Positions 1 to 11,812 of a stretch of 64,000 bases of DNA are shown piece after piece. The translations under genes were made by a program, and so were the position numbers. Positions within the stretch are counted from its first letter, which is position 1. Each line of letters starts with the position of its first letter. Under the pieces are notes generated by a model. It searched no databases and was not told where the DNA came from. It saw nothing but the letters and a program-made list of their open reading frames with translations. Where the stretch lies: positions 1 to 64,000 of the forward strand of contig JFHB01000059.1 in the NCBI GenBank assembly GCA_000729835.1. Reading direction: 5' to 3'. This stretch comes from Atkinsonella hypoxylon. Taxonomy: Eukaryota; Ascomycota; Sordariomycetes; Hypocreales; Clavicipitaceae.

Positions 1-3000
1 ATATTTATTGTAATAGAGGTATTATTTCTATACCTAAAGACTAGTATATAAAAGTAGATCTAGTAGATAAATAGTAGAAGTAGCTAAAACCTATCTAAAT
101 CTACCTACTAAAAGCTAAAGATAAAGCTAAACTAGATAAGGTTTATAATAAGCTATATTTAAGTAGAAAGATATTATATTTAAATAACCTAGTAGCTATA
201 GCCTACTTAGCCTTTATAGTATAGATTAAAACCTTAATAGAAAGAAAAGAATAAGTTATAGTTAATATAAAGCTGCTTAATAGTGTAGTAATGCTAAATA
301 TATACTCTTTACTAGATTAATTAAACATTATAGTAAATATATATAGTAAAAAGATATTTTTACTCTTTAATATATTAGGGTTTTTCTACTAGCTTTCTAT
401 AAGATAAAAGTATTAATCTTATATAGTAATAATATTAAAATAAGGATTAAAAGCATTAAATATAGCGCTTATAGGCTTTAAGAATATACTAGCTTTTACT
501 TAATAGTATATAAACTAATTATTTTAAAAGTATTAGTATTTTATATAAATCTATATTAACAATATTATTGTATTCTCTAACTCTACTAAAGACTACTTTA
601 TATACCTTAATATAGTTTTATTAATCCTAAAGAAAAATAAGTTAATAATAGCTATAAAGAAGTTATTTATAGGCTACTTAGCTATTTAGCTGTTAGGTTT
701 TATTATTAATAGTAATAGAATTATTAATATAAATAATAAGCTAAAAGCTTTTTAAAAACTTAAGTTTCTAGTAGATCTTATAAATCTAAAGACCTTTATT
801 AATATAGCTAGCTTTTTATAGAAGAGTATTCTATAGTTTAATATATAAATTTACTTACTATAGAAATAAAAAACTACTTTACTATAAAAGCTTTATAAAA
901 AAGGCTTAGCTAATAGTTTACTAAAACTAATACACTAAAAGAAAGCTTAAGAAGTAATATTTTTACTAAAACCTAAGAAAAAGAAAGTATTTTAAAAGGT
1001 AAAGGTATACTTTAATAAAAATACTATTCTATAGCACTATAACTTTAGTAAGTATTTATTCTTTAAAGTTAATACTTATAAGGAAGAATTTAGGCTCTTT
1101 ATCTTCTAGCTTATAGGTAAATAGAATAGTTATAGTATACCTAGTAAAGATATTAAAAATAATTAGCTTTAACTAATTCTTTTTCTCTTAAAATACACTT
1201 TTAACCTAAAGAAATACTATAGATTAACTAAGGTAGAGGTAGCTATAATTATATAAAGTGTTTAAAAGCTATAGAAAATAGTTTAATCTAACTACTACAC
1301 TATTAATATTATTATAGACTACTTACTAGCAAAAGGAATTATTAAATATACCTTACTTACTATAATAGATCTAGATAAAGCTAACCTAAAATTAGCTAAA
1401 GTAGCTAATTATTTATTGCAATTTAACCTAAGAGTTTTCTATATACTAGAAGTGCTAAATATAGTGCTAAATGCACTCTCTAGGTTGCTAGTTATAGTTT
1501 TATACTAAAAGGAAGCTTATAATAGTAAATTTAATAAGCTTAATATAAGTATATTTTTTGCTAAAGAATATAGCGCTATAGTAGTATTAGATAAAGGTTT
1601 AAAAGAGGAAATTATCTAAGGCTATAGTTTTAATCTAAAGCTTAGTAGAATTATAGAAGGTATTAAGGACTTTTACAAAAAGTAGAATTAGTAAAATTAA
1701 TAAAGAAGACTAAGGATTCTACTATATAGATAAACTCTATAAGATAATAGACTTTTATACTATTATAATAGAAAAGGCTTATTTTAACTATATATATCTA
1801 TAAAGGTTATAGAATTTATCCTTAAAATAGTCTATAATAATTAAAACTATTTTAGCGCCTATAGAATAGCAGTAAAATTATAAATAGTTTACTTTCTATA
1901 GATATATAAGTAAATTTAAGCCTATATTACTTACTGCTATATCTATAAAGAAAACGTAATTAACTACAGTAAGCTATTAGAGAAATTAAGGTTATTAAAG
2001 TTAGTTCTAACTCTTTTCTATATAATTTTACTTAATTTTATTACTAATATACCTAAAGTTAGCTTAATAAACACTTTATAGCAAAAAGATAAATATAGCT
2101 TCTATAACTTACTATATTTAGTAAATTGCCTATTTAGTAAGTAAATAATCCTTATACTTAAGTATATAATATATATAGTAGAAATTTAGGTAGAACTACT
2201 CTTATAAATACTATATTTATTAAACTAAGGCCTTTCTAAGTAGATTATAAGTAACTAAGATCTAAAGTTTATTTTTAACGTTTAAAGAAGTATATTTACC
2301 TAAATTAAAAGTAAATTGCTTATAGCTATAGCTTACTACCTATAGATAAATAGAATAGCTAAATAGAAGAATTAAATAGTTATTATTACTGTTTAATACT
2401 ATATAGTTATAAATCTAGATACACTATAAACTATAATACTTTTAGCACTATAGCACTAACTTAATAATATAGTAGTAGCTAGTATAGAGATTTCCTTTAA
2501 TAAACTTATATATAGTTTCTAACTAGCTATTATTATTAATTTAATCTAATTAGATAACGTTTTTAGCGATAGAATAGATATAAGCAATATAGCTATACTT
2601 TAAAAGCTATACTAATAAGAGGTAGAAATAGCTATTAGTATAGTAAATACCTTAAGTAAGATTAAATATAACGCTTAGTATAAGCCTATTAACATTAAAG
2701 TAAAGAATATAGTCTACCTATAATTACACTAAGGATATATACTCCTAAGAAAGCTAAAAAAGAAATAGTCTCCTTAATAAGTAAAGCTATATAAGGTTTT
2801 TATAAAAGTAAGCCTATTGTTATTTTGCCTAGATTTCCTACTAGATTTATATATACACTTAGTAGTATTAATAGCTTACCTTTAGAAGCTAAGATAAAGT
2901 AAAGACTCTTTTAACTAAAAAGAGTAACTACTACTACTAATTACAATAGAAGAGTTTAGTATAAAGAACTATTAAGAAATTAAGTAAATTTACGCCTATT

Positions 3001-5900
3001 AAATTTAACGTTTCTACAGTAGATTAAGTAAGCTATATTTAGAATTTCTTATACAATAGAAAGGGTTCTTTACTAAAGATAACTAATAGATTTCTAAAGA
3101 TAAGCTTAAAGTTAATACTTCTAAAATTATAAATAAATATCTATAGAAGCACTCTATAAATTAGGAAGAAGAGTATTAGTATTATTAGAAGAGTAATATA
3201 GCTTACTAGAAAACCCTAAATTAGCTAGTAGAAGCTTACTACTAACTCTTTTCTTTATAAGTCTTAATTTCCTTTATTATATAATAAATTATTTAAATCT
3301 CTTAGTATCTCTTTCTTTATTTCCTTATTTATTATTATTAAAACTATTAAAATTAATCTATATTATAGAATTATAGAAGGTTAAGAAGAAAACACCTATA
3401 AATCTATATACTATTGTTTTAACCTACTTTTTCTGTAAATTTACTTTTACTTTTATAAATTTTTACGCTTTTTACTATATAACCTTTTCCTTATACCTTT
3501 ATATATTATAAAGTCTTTATAAATTTATTAATACTATTATAGCTACTGCTCTTTTTATCCCTTTAGGCTGTTATTTAGCTACTTTTAATAGTTAAACACT
3601 AGAATACTACACTAAGAGTAATAAACTACCTATAGAGTAAATTCCTATAGCTTATAGAACTAACTAGCCTCTATAGAGCTACTTCTAGCTCTTTCTATTC
3701 TCTTTATAGAAAATCTACTACTATTATTCTTTTCTTTTAGTAATTTAGAATTATTAATTCTAATAAACCTAAATAGCTTATTTTAAGAAAAGAATAATAA
3801 TAGTAACTACACTTAAGCTATAATACTACTACTATTTAAACTTAAAGAAGAATATATTGCTTTTAATATATATATTAATTATAATAATAGTTTTAACGCT
3901 AAAAGTAAAGGTTTTAAGTTTAAAGAGTAAGAATATAACTATAAAGGTAATATAGTAGCTATAGAGCTAAATAATATTAAAACTTATCTTATATTGCTTA
4001 ATTTCTACTGCTTATATAGCACTTTTAGTAGGCCTAGAAGTACTAAAGGCACCTTAAAAGTTAATAAGTTTATCTTTAGCACTATTTCTATAGAAATTAA
4101 AGATAACATTAATATTACTAACGTAAGGCCTATTATAGAAAACTATAGTTAGTATTACTACACTAATAGAGCTAAAGAAAAGGTATAGAATATAGAAAAT
4201 ACTATTTATACTTATACCTATAAATTTACTCTTAAAGGCAGTATAATAGATAAAACTAGTATTAAGGTCTCTAAAGATAATATATATTACTTACTCTAGT
4301 AGAATATAGTAATATATATCTTTAGAATTTATAATAACTATAAAGTAAAGCGCTAGAACTAGCAATATAAAGGTAAAGATACTAAAGTATCTATAGGTAA
4401 CGCTAGAGTAGCTAGAAGAGGTAAGATATAGGTAAAAGCAGCTACTACTATATACTACAGTAGCAATATAGTAAAAAGAGGTAAGGAAACTATTACTATA
4501 GATTTATCTACTAGTTTACTATTATAAGTAGTATTACTTACTATCTACTTCTTTAATAAATTTAGTAGGATTAATAGCACTATTATAGGTACTTTAGCTA
4601 GTATTAGCTATATAAACTTACTCTTTATTCTATTAGCTAAGGTGCAATCCTAAAGCTAGTGTAATAGTTTTCTTTAGAAGAAGTATAAATTTAACGCTAA
4701 GGAAATAATTAAAGCCTACCTTAAGAATACTCCTATAGGTAGTAATACTATATAGAAGCAACTTAACCTCTATATTACTAAAATTAATAAGTTAAATAAA
4801 AAGATTAACTAGGTTAAAATAAAGGCTAAAGGAGGTCTATTTAATAAGTAGTTTAATAAATTATAGACTACTATTTACAGTATATATAACTAACTAAATA
4901 GTATAAGTTAATTTAATAAAGGTATTAATAACGTTATTAATAAAAATAAAACCTTACTAAAGGTTACTAGTAATATTAATACACTATAGGCAGAAAGTAA
5001 ACGCTTATAATATAAAATTAACTATATTTATATAGACTTCTTAGAACGCTTAGCTAACTAGCCTATTGCTATATAAGGCCTCTTTAGTAACAGATTTAGC
5101 ACTATTTAATGTAGAAAAAGTACTTAGTTTATACTAATTAACCTATCTTTAATGCATTTCTCTCTATTAATTCTATAAAAGATACCTTCTATAGTAAAGC
5201 TAATACTAACTAAGGTAAAAATGCTAACTAAGAGGCTAGCTATAGGTAAACTAGTAGAAACGCCTACTAAGCGTAAGACTAGTGCCTTCTAGATAAAACT
5301 CTCTTTAAAGCCGCTAAGAACATTCTTTAGCTTTACTTTCTAAAGAGAACTAATAGCTTACTATAACTAACTAATAATTTACTACTATTACTAATGCCTA
5401 GGGATTAAAATAAGCTGTATATATATAAAGAAATGCACTAAAGGGATCTAATAGAAAATTTACTTTAATATAGATTAATTTTTAATACTTTTAACACTAT
5501 ATAGAATAATCTTACATAAAGAATGTACTATATAGATTCAATAAATTAGCTTTATTATATAAGATTAATTTATAGGATTTAATATTATCTAGGATAATTT
5601 TATACAACTTTACTTATATATAGAATATAGAATAAGCTTTAACGCTCTATTAAGTCTAAGGAAATCTATTAATTTAATATATAGATTTAATAGTTACTAG
5701 ATTATAAGTGTAATTTAGGCATTGTAAGTGTATAGGAAAATATATAAATATAGCAACCTATACTGTAAATTGCACTATAACAACAACAATATATACTTAC
5801 GCAATAAAATAATAACTACCTTTCTGCGCCTTTTATAATAGCTAGATTAATAAGTTATTTAGTTTAATCTAATATACCTTCTAATAACTAACACTTAATT
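1..5900 (+). mobile_element. RIP-degraded Ty3/gypsy retrotransposon block
   Basis: This is an AT-rich, gene-free stretch in which CA and TG dinucleotides are nearly absent while CT, CC and CG survive, the mark of RIP. Read on the + strand through many stops, about 540-840 follows the reverse transcriptase to connection region of Ty3/gypsy Pol: the YxDD catalytic motif survives as Tyr-Ile-Asn-Asn at 552-563, followed by a stretch resembling 'LLG' and the conserved region after it. About 1370-1500 resembles the RNase H end (an 'ALSRL'-like motif), and about 2030-2060 an integrase-core-like segment. Stops are mostly TAG/TAA where Gln or Trp codons are expected. The part after about 3250 is equally degraded and I could not assign it; it may be a second element. 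No functional protein is possible. Confidence 0.8.
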
Positions 5901-6192
5901 TTTAGAACAGCTAGAACAGCTAATCTTTTTTGTAGAGGCAGTACTTATTACGGGATAATTATATAGACCTATAGGTTACTAGTGTACGTAACTGCAATTA
6001 TATATAAGTAGTTAGAAGCAACACTTAGGTAGTTAGATTAAACAATTAACTATTATTTACTAGAATACTATTACTAAATGCTCCCTACAGCAACTCTTAC
6101 AACTCCTCTTACGAATCTTTGCATAACCTGTCGAATCCAACAACCTATCGTTACTTTCGACAAACCCGTGTCGGATCCCACCGTAACAGGTC

Positions 6193-6616
6193 CTAGCTAA
6201 TAGTATTACGTCTCTTCTTGCTAAATCTAGCTAATCTATAGTTAGTTATACTAATCTCTTTAGTTGTACTAAAGACTCCTAGTTAAGCAACTACTAATTA
6301 GTGTTAATAGACTAAGGGTTTAATTTATACTCCTTTAAGTTAGTTCTATAACTAGTTCACTAGTGCACTAGTAATTACATTAAAGAGGTTTAAATTCAGT
6401 TATCTAGGAGTTATATCTAACTAGCAAAAGAGGCTACATTATATACCCCGTTGGATGCCTTATATACCTTAGGTATAGTGTTGTGTTAAGGGGGAATTAA
6501 GGGGTATCGGCGACCCTAATGTAAGTGGGGACTAGTGTGCAGATGCAACTAATCAGCGGTTGTATCCACCTACGCAGGTGCCGGAATCGCACGATAGAGT
6601 TATAACGATTCCAACA
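6193..6616. repeat. LTR-like repeat, copy 1 (424 bp)
   Basis: This 424-bp segment recurs almost colinearly at 7056-7479. Read on the minus strand it starts TGTTGGAATCG, as LTRs often start with TG. The copy keeps several CpG sites and is less AT-rich than its surroundings, so it is less mutated than the Pol block. Differences from copy 2 are mainly C/T and G/A transitions. The 439 bp between the copies is too short for a complete element, so these are probably solo LTRs or a collapsed insertion. Confidence 0.7.
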
Positions 6617-7055
6617 TAGTAGTTTCTAGGTTAATTTTATATATTAAGTTCTAATCTATTAATAGAAGTTTTTAATACTTTTAAAGTTATTCTAAAAGCT
6701 TATTAGGTTGTAGTTATTACTTAAATTCTTATAGATCTACTTAGAGTTATTATAAACTTATTATATTAAATAAGGTTAAATAGTATAGAAAGAGAAAGTA
6801 GGTGTAATAGAATTAGTATAAAGATAGAGAGATTTAGCTAGCTTTTAGCTAAGTTCTAAGATAGTTAAAGGAGTTAAATTCTATAGTATTAGCCGCTAAG
6901 GGTTCTAGCTAGTAATTTAATTCTTTAGGAGTTTAATATTAATAATTAGTTAAACTAAAACGTTATTATAGGTAAATATAACTTAGTAACTAAGCAATTA
7001 TAAAGATATCCCTTCCTTTAGCACGCTTTACTAATTGCATTAGCTGCTAAGAGTT

Positions 7056-7479
7056 CTAGCTAACAATATTATATCTCTTCTTGCTAAACCTAGCTAATCT
7101 ATAGTTAGTTATACTAATCTCTTTAGTTATACTAAAGACTTCTAGTTAAGCAACTACTAATTAGCGTTAAGAGACTAAGGGTTAAATTTATACTCCTTTA
7201 AGTTAGCTCTATAACTAGTTTACTAGTGCACTAGTATTTACATTAAAGAGGTTTAAATTTAGTTATCTAGAAGTTATATCTAACTAGCAAAAGAGGCTAC
7301 ATTATATACCCTATTAGATGCCTTATATACCTTAGGTATAGTGTTGTGTTAAGGGGGAATTAATTGGTATTAGCAGCCCTAATGTAAGTGGAGACTAATG
7401 TGTAAATGCAACTAATTAGCAGTTGTATCCACCTATGCAGGTGCCGGAATCGCACGATGGAGTCATAACGATTCCAACA
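7056..7479. repeat. LTR-like repeat, copy 2 (424 bp)
   Basis: This is a direct repeat of 6193-6616 with the same length and orientation. It carries more transitions than copy 1 in its middle (lost CpG and CpA sites), but copy 1 is the altered one at a few places, such as near the shared end. Such independent transition differences are expected from RIP acting separately on both copies. A related fragment of the proximal edge also lies at about 6891-6915. Confidence 0.7.
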
Positions 7480-7481
7480 GT

Positions 7482-8180
7482 ATATATACTAGATTTATAT
7501 ATTATATTAGTTTTTTCTTTTATAAAATACTATTATAAAATAGAATTATAGTATATAGATTTAGTAGTATATACTATATATATATAGTATATACTACTAG
7601 ATTTTAGTATATTACTTTACTTCTTTTTCTTATATAATATTCTAGTATAAAAGATTTCTAGCTTATATATATAGTATATATACTAAGTTTATATATTATA
7701 CTAGTTTTTTCTTTTATAGAATACTATTATAAAATAGAATTATAGTATATAAATCTAGTTATATATACTATATATATATATAGTATATACTACTAAATCT
7801 TAGTATATTACTTTACTTCTTTTTTTTATATAATATTTTAGTATAAAAGATTTCTAGCTTATATATACTATATATATACTAAGTTTATATATTATATTAG
7901 TTTTTTTTTTATAGAATACTATTATAAAATAGAATTATAGTATATATATTTAGTTATATATACTATATATATATATAGTATATATCTCTTAATTTACTAT
8001 ATTATACTACTTCTTTTTCTATAATATTATAGTATAAAAGATTTCTAGCTTATATATATAGTATATATACTAAGTTTATATATTATACTAGTTTTTTCTT
8101 TTATAGAATACTATTATAAAATAGAATTATAGTATATAGATCTTTTAGTATATACTGTATATATATATAGTATATATAGA
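7482..8180. repeat. AT-rich tandem satellite, ~193-bp period, four units
   Basis: The phase marker (A)AGTTTATATATTATA, with variants, starts at about 7491, 7685, 7881 and 8072, giving periods of 194, 196 and 191 bp. The last unit is partial. Each unit contains a perfect or near-perfect TATATA palindrome flanked by TACT/AGTA, able to form a cruciform, plus a run of T. The array abuts the second LTR-like copy. Confidence 0.8.
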
Positions 8181-8251
8181 ATTAAAATGTTAATTTACAC
8201 TAATACACTATATATTCTGTATATACTAGGTATATACCTAGTATATACTAA

Positions 8252-8339
8252 AAGCTTCACTGCCTACAAAAAATACACCCTTTTTGGCTCCACTCTGGAC
8301 CAATCTGCATATACGCTAGACCTGAGATTTACTGGAACC
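8252..8339 (-). repeat. Dispersed repeat end, copy at island edge
   Basis: This is an approximately 88-bp segment matching, in inverted orientation, about 33852-33949. The shared part includes AAATACACCCTTTTTGGCTCC and ends in ATTTACTGGAACC. A gap of about 9 bp separates the two copies near one end. It could be the terminus of a transposon or MITE; no partner terminus was found nearby. It marks the exact transition from AT-rich island to normal-composition DNA. Confidence 0.65.
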
Positions 8340-9347
8340 TCGAGCGAAACTTAAATTAGAATTCCCCAATCCCCTTTCTCGTGAATGACAGACAGCCCGA
8401 AGCACTGCACTGTTTCAGCGTCTGTCGCTCTGCATCCTGAAACCACCGCAATTGCACGCCGCACAATGCCTCCGTTTCGCCCTCCGCACGCCCGTTTCAC
8501 CGCGTCTTCACTTGCCACCATTCGATCGCATCGTGCAGGCCTCACACACTGCGCGTTCTCAGCTTGCCCCGCAAAGAGGAACCAAGTCTCTCCTGATCGG
8601 TTGATGAAGTCGTGATGTATCCCACTCCCATACATGTCGTGCGTGCGTGCCAGTCCAGCCCCACTACCCATGAAGTTCGAAGGCGTGGTTATACTCTCGA
8701 CATCAGTCCGTAGCCAAAGCCAGATTGATTATAAGTTCCATTCATAAAATGCTGGAGTCGATATGCTACATATTGATTTTTTTTTTTCGTTCTCAGCAGA
8801 ACAAGCATCAGTTGGTAGTCCCGCGGACGGAGAATTCGCTCATCCCAATCTACCTACGTACCTATTAGTCATGACCCTTGCACCCAGCTCCATCACCCGC
8901 CGAGGGAAAAGCTCACGTCACGACATCAACACCGACACCGTCAGCGTCGAGTTATCTACCTTGGACCCTGGACGCGAGTACGCCCAGACGCGCACTTCAA
9001 TACGACACCCGACACCAACCCCTCTCCCGTCGCGCCCTCGTTGCCATACATACAACCCGTGCACCTCAGCCACGTCCTCTGCCTCAGTGTCAAGATCGTC
9101 CTCTCCAGCTCGTCCGCTCACCGAACACCACACGTCTCATTCGTCATTATCCCTCTTCTGGCTGCAGCCTCGCTCGCTATCTGGAGCGCAGAGCATTGCC
9201 CGCATGACGGCCGAAGAACGGCAACGAAAAGCAGAGCAAGTTTGGCGAGAACTGTGGTAACCACGACTACGGATCGCTGCAAAAAGTCCTCCGCCGATAG
9301 CATACACGGACTTCTACGCCTTCTTGAATGTCCTTTCGGGGAGCAAA
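8340..9347. other. Intergenic leader before the first gene
   Basis: Composition returns to normal here. The stretch probably contains the promoter and 5' leader of the gene at 9348. A short upstream ORF (ATG at 9204, 18 codons, stop at 9258) lies in the same frame as the gene; I could not join it to the gene with a plausible intron. Longer overlapping open frames here look like chance. Confidence 0.4.
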
Positions 9348-9706
9348 ATGGCGTATCAATGGACAAGGCAGGAGAAATTCAAGCGAGGAGTGTGGTCCGT
9401 TGCCGTGGCGGCCGTCATCTGCGTTGGTGCCATTACGGGTGCACGGCTGAAAACAGATAAGCAGAAGGAAGAGGTTCGTCATACAAACCAAAAAAAAAAA
9501 AATTGGGATTGGCTACGAAGTGTACTGTACTTACAATTTTGTGTGAACAGGCACTCAAGCAGTTTAGGACGGCGTCAACGGCAGATCAAATCGCCATTCT
9601 GGAGATACAGAGGGACCATCTTCTCCAGCAGAAAGCTGGGTTGGAACGGAAGCTCGATCTGTTTAAGGAGCGTGTGCGGGAGCGTGAAGAATTGAGCAAA
9701 AAATGA
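9348..9706 (+). CDS. Small single-pass membrane protein with coiled-coil tail
   Basis: I do not recognise the family. Exons 9348-9473 and 9551-9706 join in phase 0 to give 93 residues; the 77-nt intron has donor GTTCGT and acceptor AACAG. Residues 1-15 are polar and basic, about 16-33 form one hydrophobic segment (VWSVAVAAVICVGAITGA), and the rest is a charged helix rich in Lys, Glu and Gln, likely a coiled coil. The layout resembles small mitochondrial inner-membrane assembly factors, but that is inference. The ATG at 9348 is the first in-frame one after the stop at 9258. The gene converges on ubp6, leaving 336 bp between the two stops. Confidence 0.6.
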
Positions 9707-10042
9707 GGATATGACAAGGGCATCTGGATAGCAATGCTTCTCAATAGTGCTGAAGCTGAAAGGATCATGTATTACTGGCGTTTTGAACACTCGAGATACC
9801 CTACAGATAGGAATTATGCTTATGTACACACATTTATGTCATTTTTTATTACATGATACCTTCCTTTATTTTTCTAATCGACGTATGCCTTTTAGGGACC
9901 ATCATCCACATCACAGTGTCGCACGCAGTAGTTTCATGCCAAAGTCTACAATCAATTCAATACTGTGTCCTTTCAATCCGCCATTTCATCAAGACCTGTT
10001 CCCTGTGGCCAAACATACGCATTGCATCATATCACATCCCCT
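9707..10042. other. Convergent intergenic spacer
   Basis: This AT-leaning spacer between the stops of the small membrane protein and ubp6 presumably holds both 3' untranslated regions. No repeat or RNA gene is visible. Confidence 0.5.
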
Positions 10043-11812
10043 CTACTCTACGGATCCATCGGCTGAAGGGAGGGGGATGGCCTTGTAGAGCAGAACCAAC
10101 GCCGAGTGGGATTCGCCACCTCCAGCCAATCCTTCGATCTTGTCTACAGTCACTTCCGTGACCTTGTCGTCGTTGAACCACCACCATTTACCGTCTTCCT
10201 CGCCCTTCTTGCCCGTCTTGGGGTCCACAGGAGCCATCTTCTTGACATATGCAGTGTAATGGCCGCTGTCAGCGCTGGCACCTTGATGCGTCACCACCCC
10301 ACGCAGCTCGTACAGACCTGACTGATTGGCCCCATCGTCGTGTCGGAGCGAGGGATCGATTAAGGAGTTGAGCTCCTTTTTGGCAGCCAATATGGCTGCA
10401 TCTTTCTCGGCGTCAATTTCAGCGTCTGTCTTGTAGGTTTCGCCCATTCCAATGTCACCGTCCGCCGACTTCTCTGGCTTCTTGCCCTCCTTTTGACCGT
10501 TCTTCTCCTTATCTTTCCTCTCCTTCTCCGAGGGCAGCCCGGCGCCACCGGGAATATCGCCGACGTCGTACTCAAGATTCTTCTTGCGGCGCTTTCGGGC
10601 TCGTTCAATGTCCTCTTCGTCTTTCCTGATTTCACGGACCTTGTCGCGAACGGGTACCAAAGCTTTTTTAAGCTCATCTGCGCAGAATTCAACAATATCC
10701 AGTTCCTGAGGGAAGGTGACTTTTCGCATAATCTTGGCCTTCTTTTTGGTTTCTTGTTTCCAGAAAAATCGCACAAAGTGGACGGTAAGATATTTGGGGG
10801 CACGGGAAATTTTCGACGTCTTTGTATAAGTAGCGTCACGGCCCAGAACCTCTGATTTCTTTTGCAATGTCTCGCAGAGCGCGGCTAAGATTCCGTCTCG
10901 GAGATGATTCGTGCTAGCGTCGATATGGCAGTTGAGCTTGCTGAACTGATCCTTAGTCTTGATAACTTGCTCTCCACCTCTGCGAGCCTCCTCTTCGTCA
11001 CACTCCAGGGTTGAGGAAAACTCTATAGACATGTATTTGTCAACAAATGAAATGGCTGGCGCGTCATCTCGTTCCTTGATCATGATTTTTTGACTGAGTT
11101 GCTGCACAATTTGCGACCATGCCTCCTCGGCATCTTGCTGTGCGTAGCCGTTGTTGGATTTGGCCTTCTCAGCGAACTGAGGATACACAACTCGTAGGGC
11201 TGTGAGAAAGTTTGTGGGCCGTAACGCACCCTGAGTCTCGCCCATCTTCTTGTACAGGTTTGCAAGCTGTGAGGCCAGATCCACTCGAGCCACACCGGCC
11301 ATAAAGCCTGATGAAGCAGGCGTGTATTTTTGCAACGACGCTTGCAGCTCCGGAATCGCCCGCAGTGTTTGGAGTGTTGAATTGAGATAGCAAGTATTGC
11401 CCAGGTTCTGCAACCCAGCCGGTATGGCGTCTACTTGCTGGGCTTGCTCGGCCTCGGTCATGTCTTCGACAAACTTGATCTGGGTCTTGGGGCGAACAAG
11501 ATCACCGCTGCCCCCAGGAGTGCCCATCATCATAATGACCTGGCCAGCCTTGAGGCCGAGCTTGTTCATATCAGCGCCATCTTTCAGTTGGCCACCTTTG
11601 ATCAGGATCTTTTGTCGATCGGGTTCAACGTTAGTCAAGCTGAACAGCTGAAGCTTGAAGTCTTCGCCAGTGGAAGCGGGATCGATCTCGACATCGTATT
11701 TTTTGCCCTGGTGTTTGACCACGACTGGCAAGTGTCCCAGTGTCAGCATGCTTTCGCCACCACTGGTAAATTGGTGAATGGAGAGATCGAGCGAACCTTG
11801 TAGAGAAGCCAT
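10043..11812 (-). CDS. ubp6: Proteasome-associated ubiquitin hydrolase Ubp6/USP14
   Basis: This is a deubiquitinase that in the known family docks on the 26S proteasome base and trims ubiquitin from substrates. The frame is open for 589 residues. An N-terminal ubiquitin-like domain (KHQGKKYDVEIDP to about GQVIMMMGTP) is followed by the USP domain with Cys box GLQNLGNTCYLNST and His box DSGHYTAY, then WWWFNDDKV. A 72-nt in-frame segment at 11725-11796 looks like a real first intron: acceptor TTGCCAG with a GCTGAC branch site 17 nt upstream, although the donor GTTCGC is weak. Splicing gives 565 residues starting MASLQVVVKHQG, the usual Ubp6 start, with catalytic Cys at 117 and His at 494. A Lys/Glu-rich insert sits before the His box. 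The gene is divergent from arpc4. Confidence 0.95.
   Translation of the reverse strand: MASLQGSLDLSIHQFTSGGESMLTLGHLPVVVKHQGKKYDVEIDPASTGEDFKLQLFSLTNVEPDRQKILIKGGQLKDGADMNKLGLKAGQVIMMMGTPGGSGDLVRPKTQIKFVEDMTEAEQAQQVDAIPAGLQNLGNTCYLNSTLQTLRAIPELQASLQKYTPASSGFMAGVARVDLASQLANLYKKMGETQGALRPTNFLTALRVVYPQFAEKAKSNNGYAQQDAEEAWSQIVQQLSQKIMIKERDDAPAISFVDKYMSIEFSSTLECDEEEARRGGEQVIKTKDQFSKLNCHIDASTNHLRDGILAALCETLQKKSEVLGRDATYTKTSKISRAPKYLTVHFVRFFWKQETKKKAKIMRKVTFPQELDIVEFCADELKKALVPVRDKVREIRKDEEDIERARKRRKKNLEYDVGDIPGGAGLPSEKERKDKEKNGQKEGKKPEKSADGDIGMGETYKTDAEIDAEKDAAILAAKKELNSLIDPSLRHDDGANQSGLYELRGVVTHQGASADSGHYTAYVKKMAPVDPKTGKKGEEDGKWWWFNDDKVTEVTVDKIEGLAGGGESHSALVLLYKAIPLPSADGSVE

Noticed and set aside
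8763..9460. Overlapping open frames of 109-165 codons before the first gene
   Set aside because: All three + frames and the minus strand are open together and Ser/Pro/Arg-rich, as expected of GC-rich leader DNA. There is no domain and no consistent splice partner.
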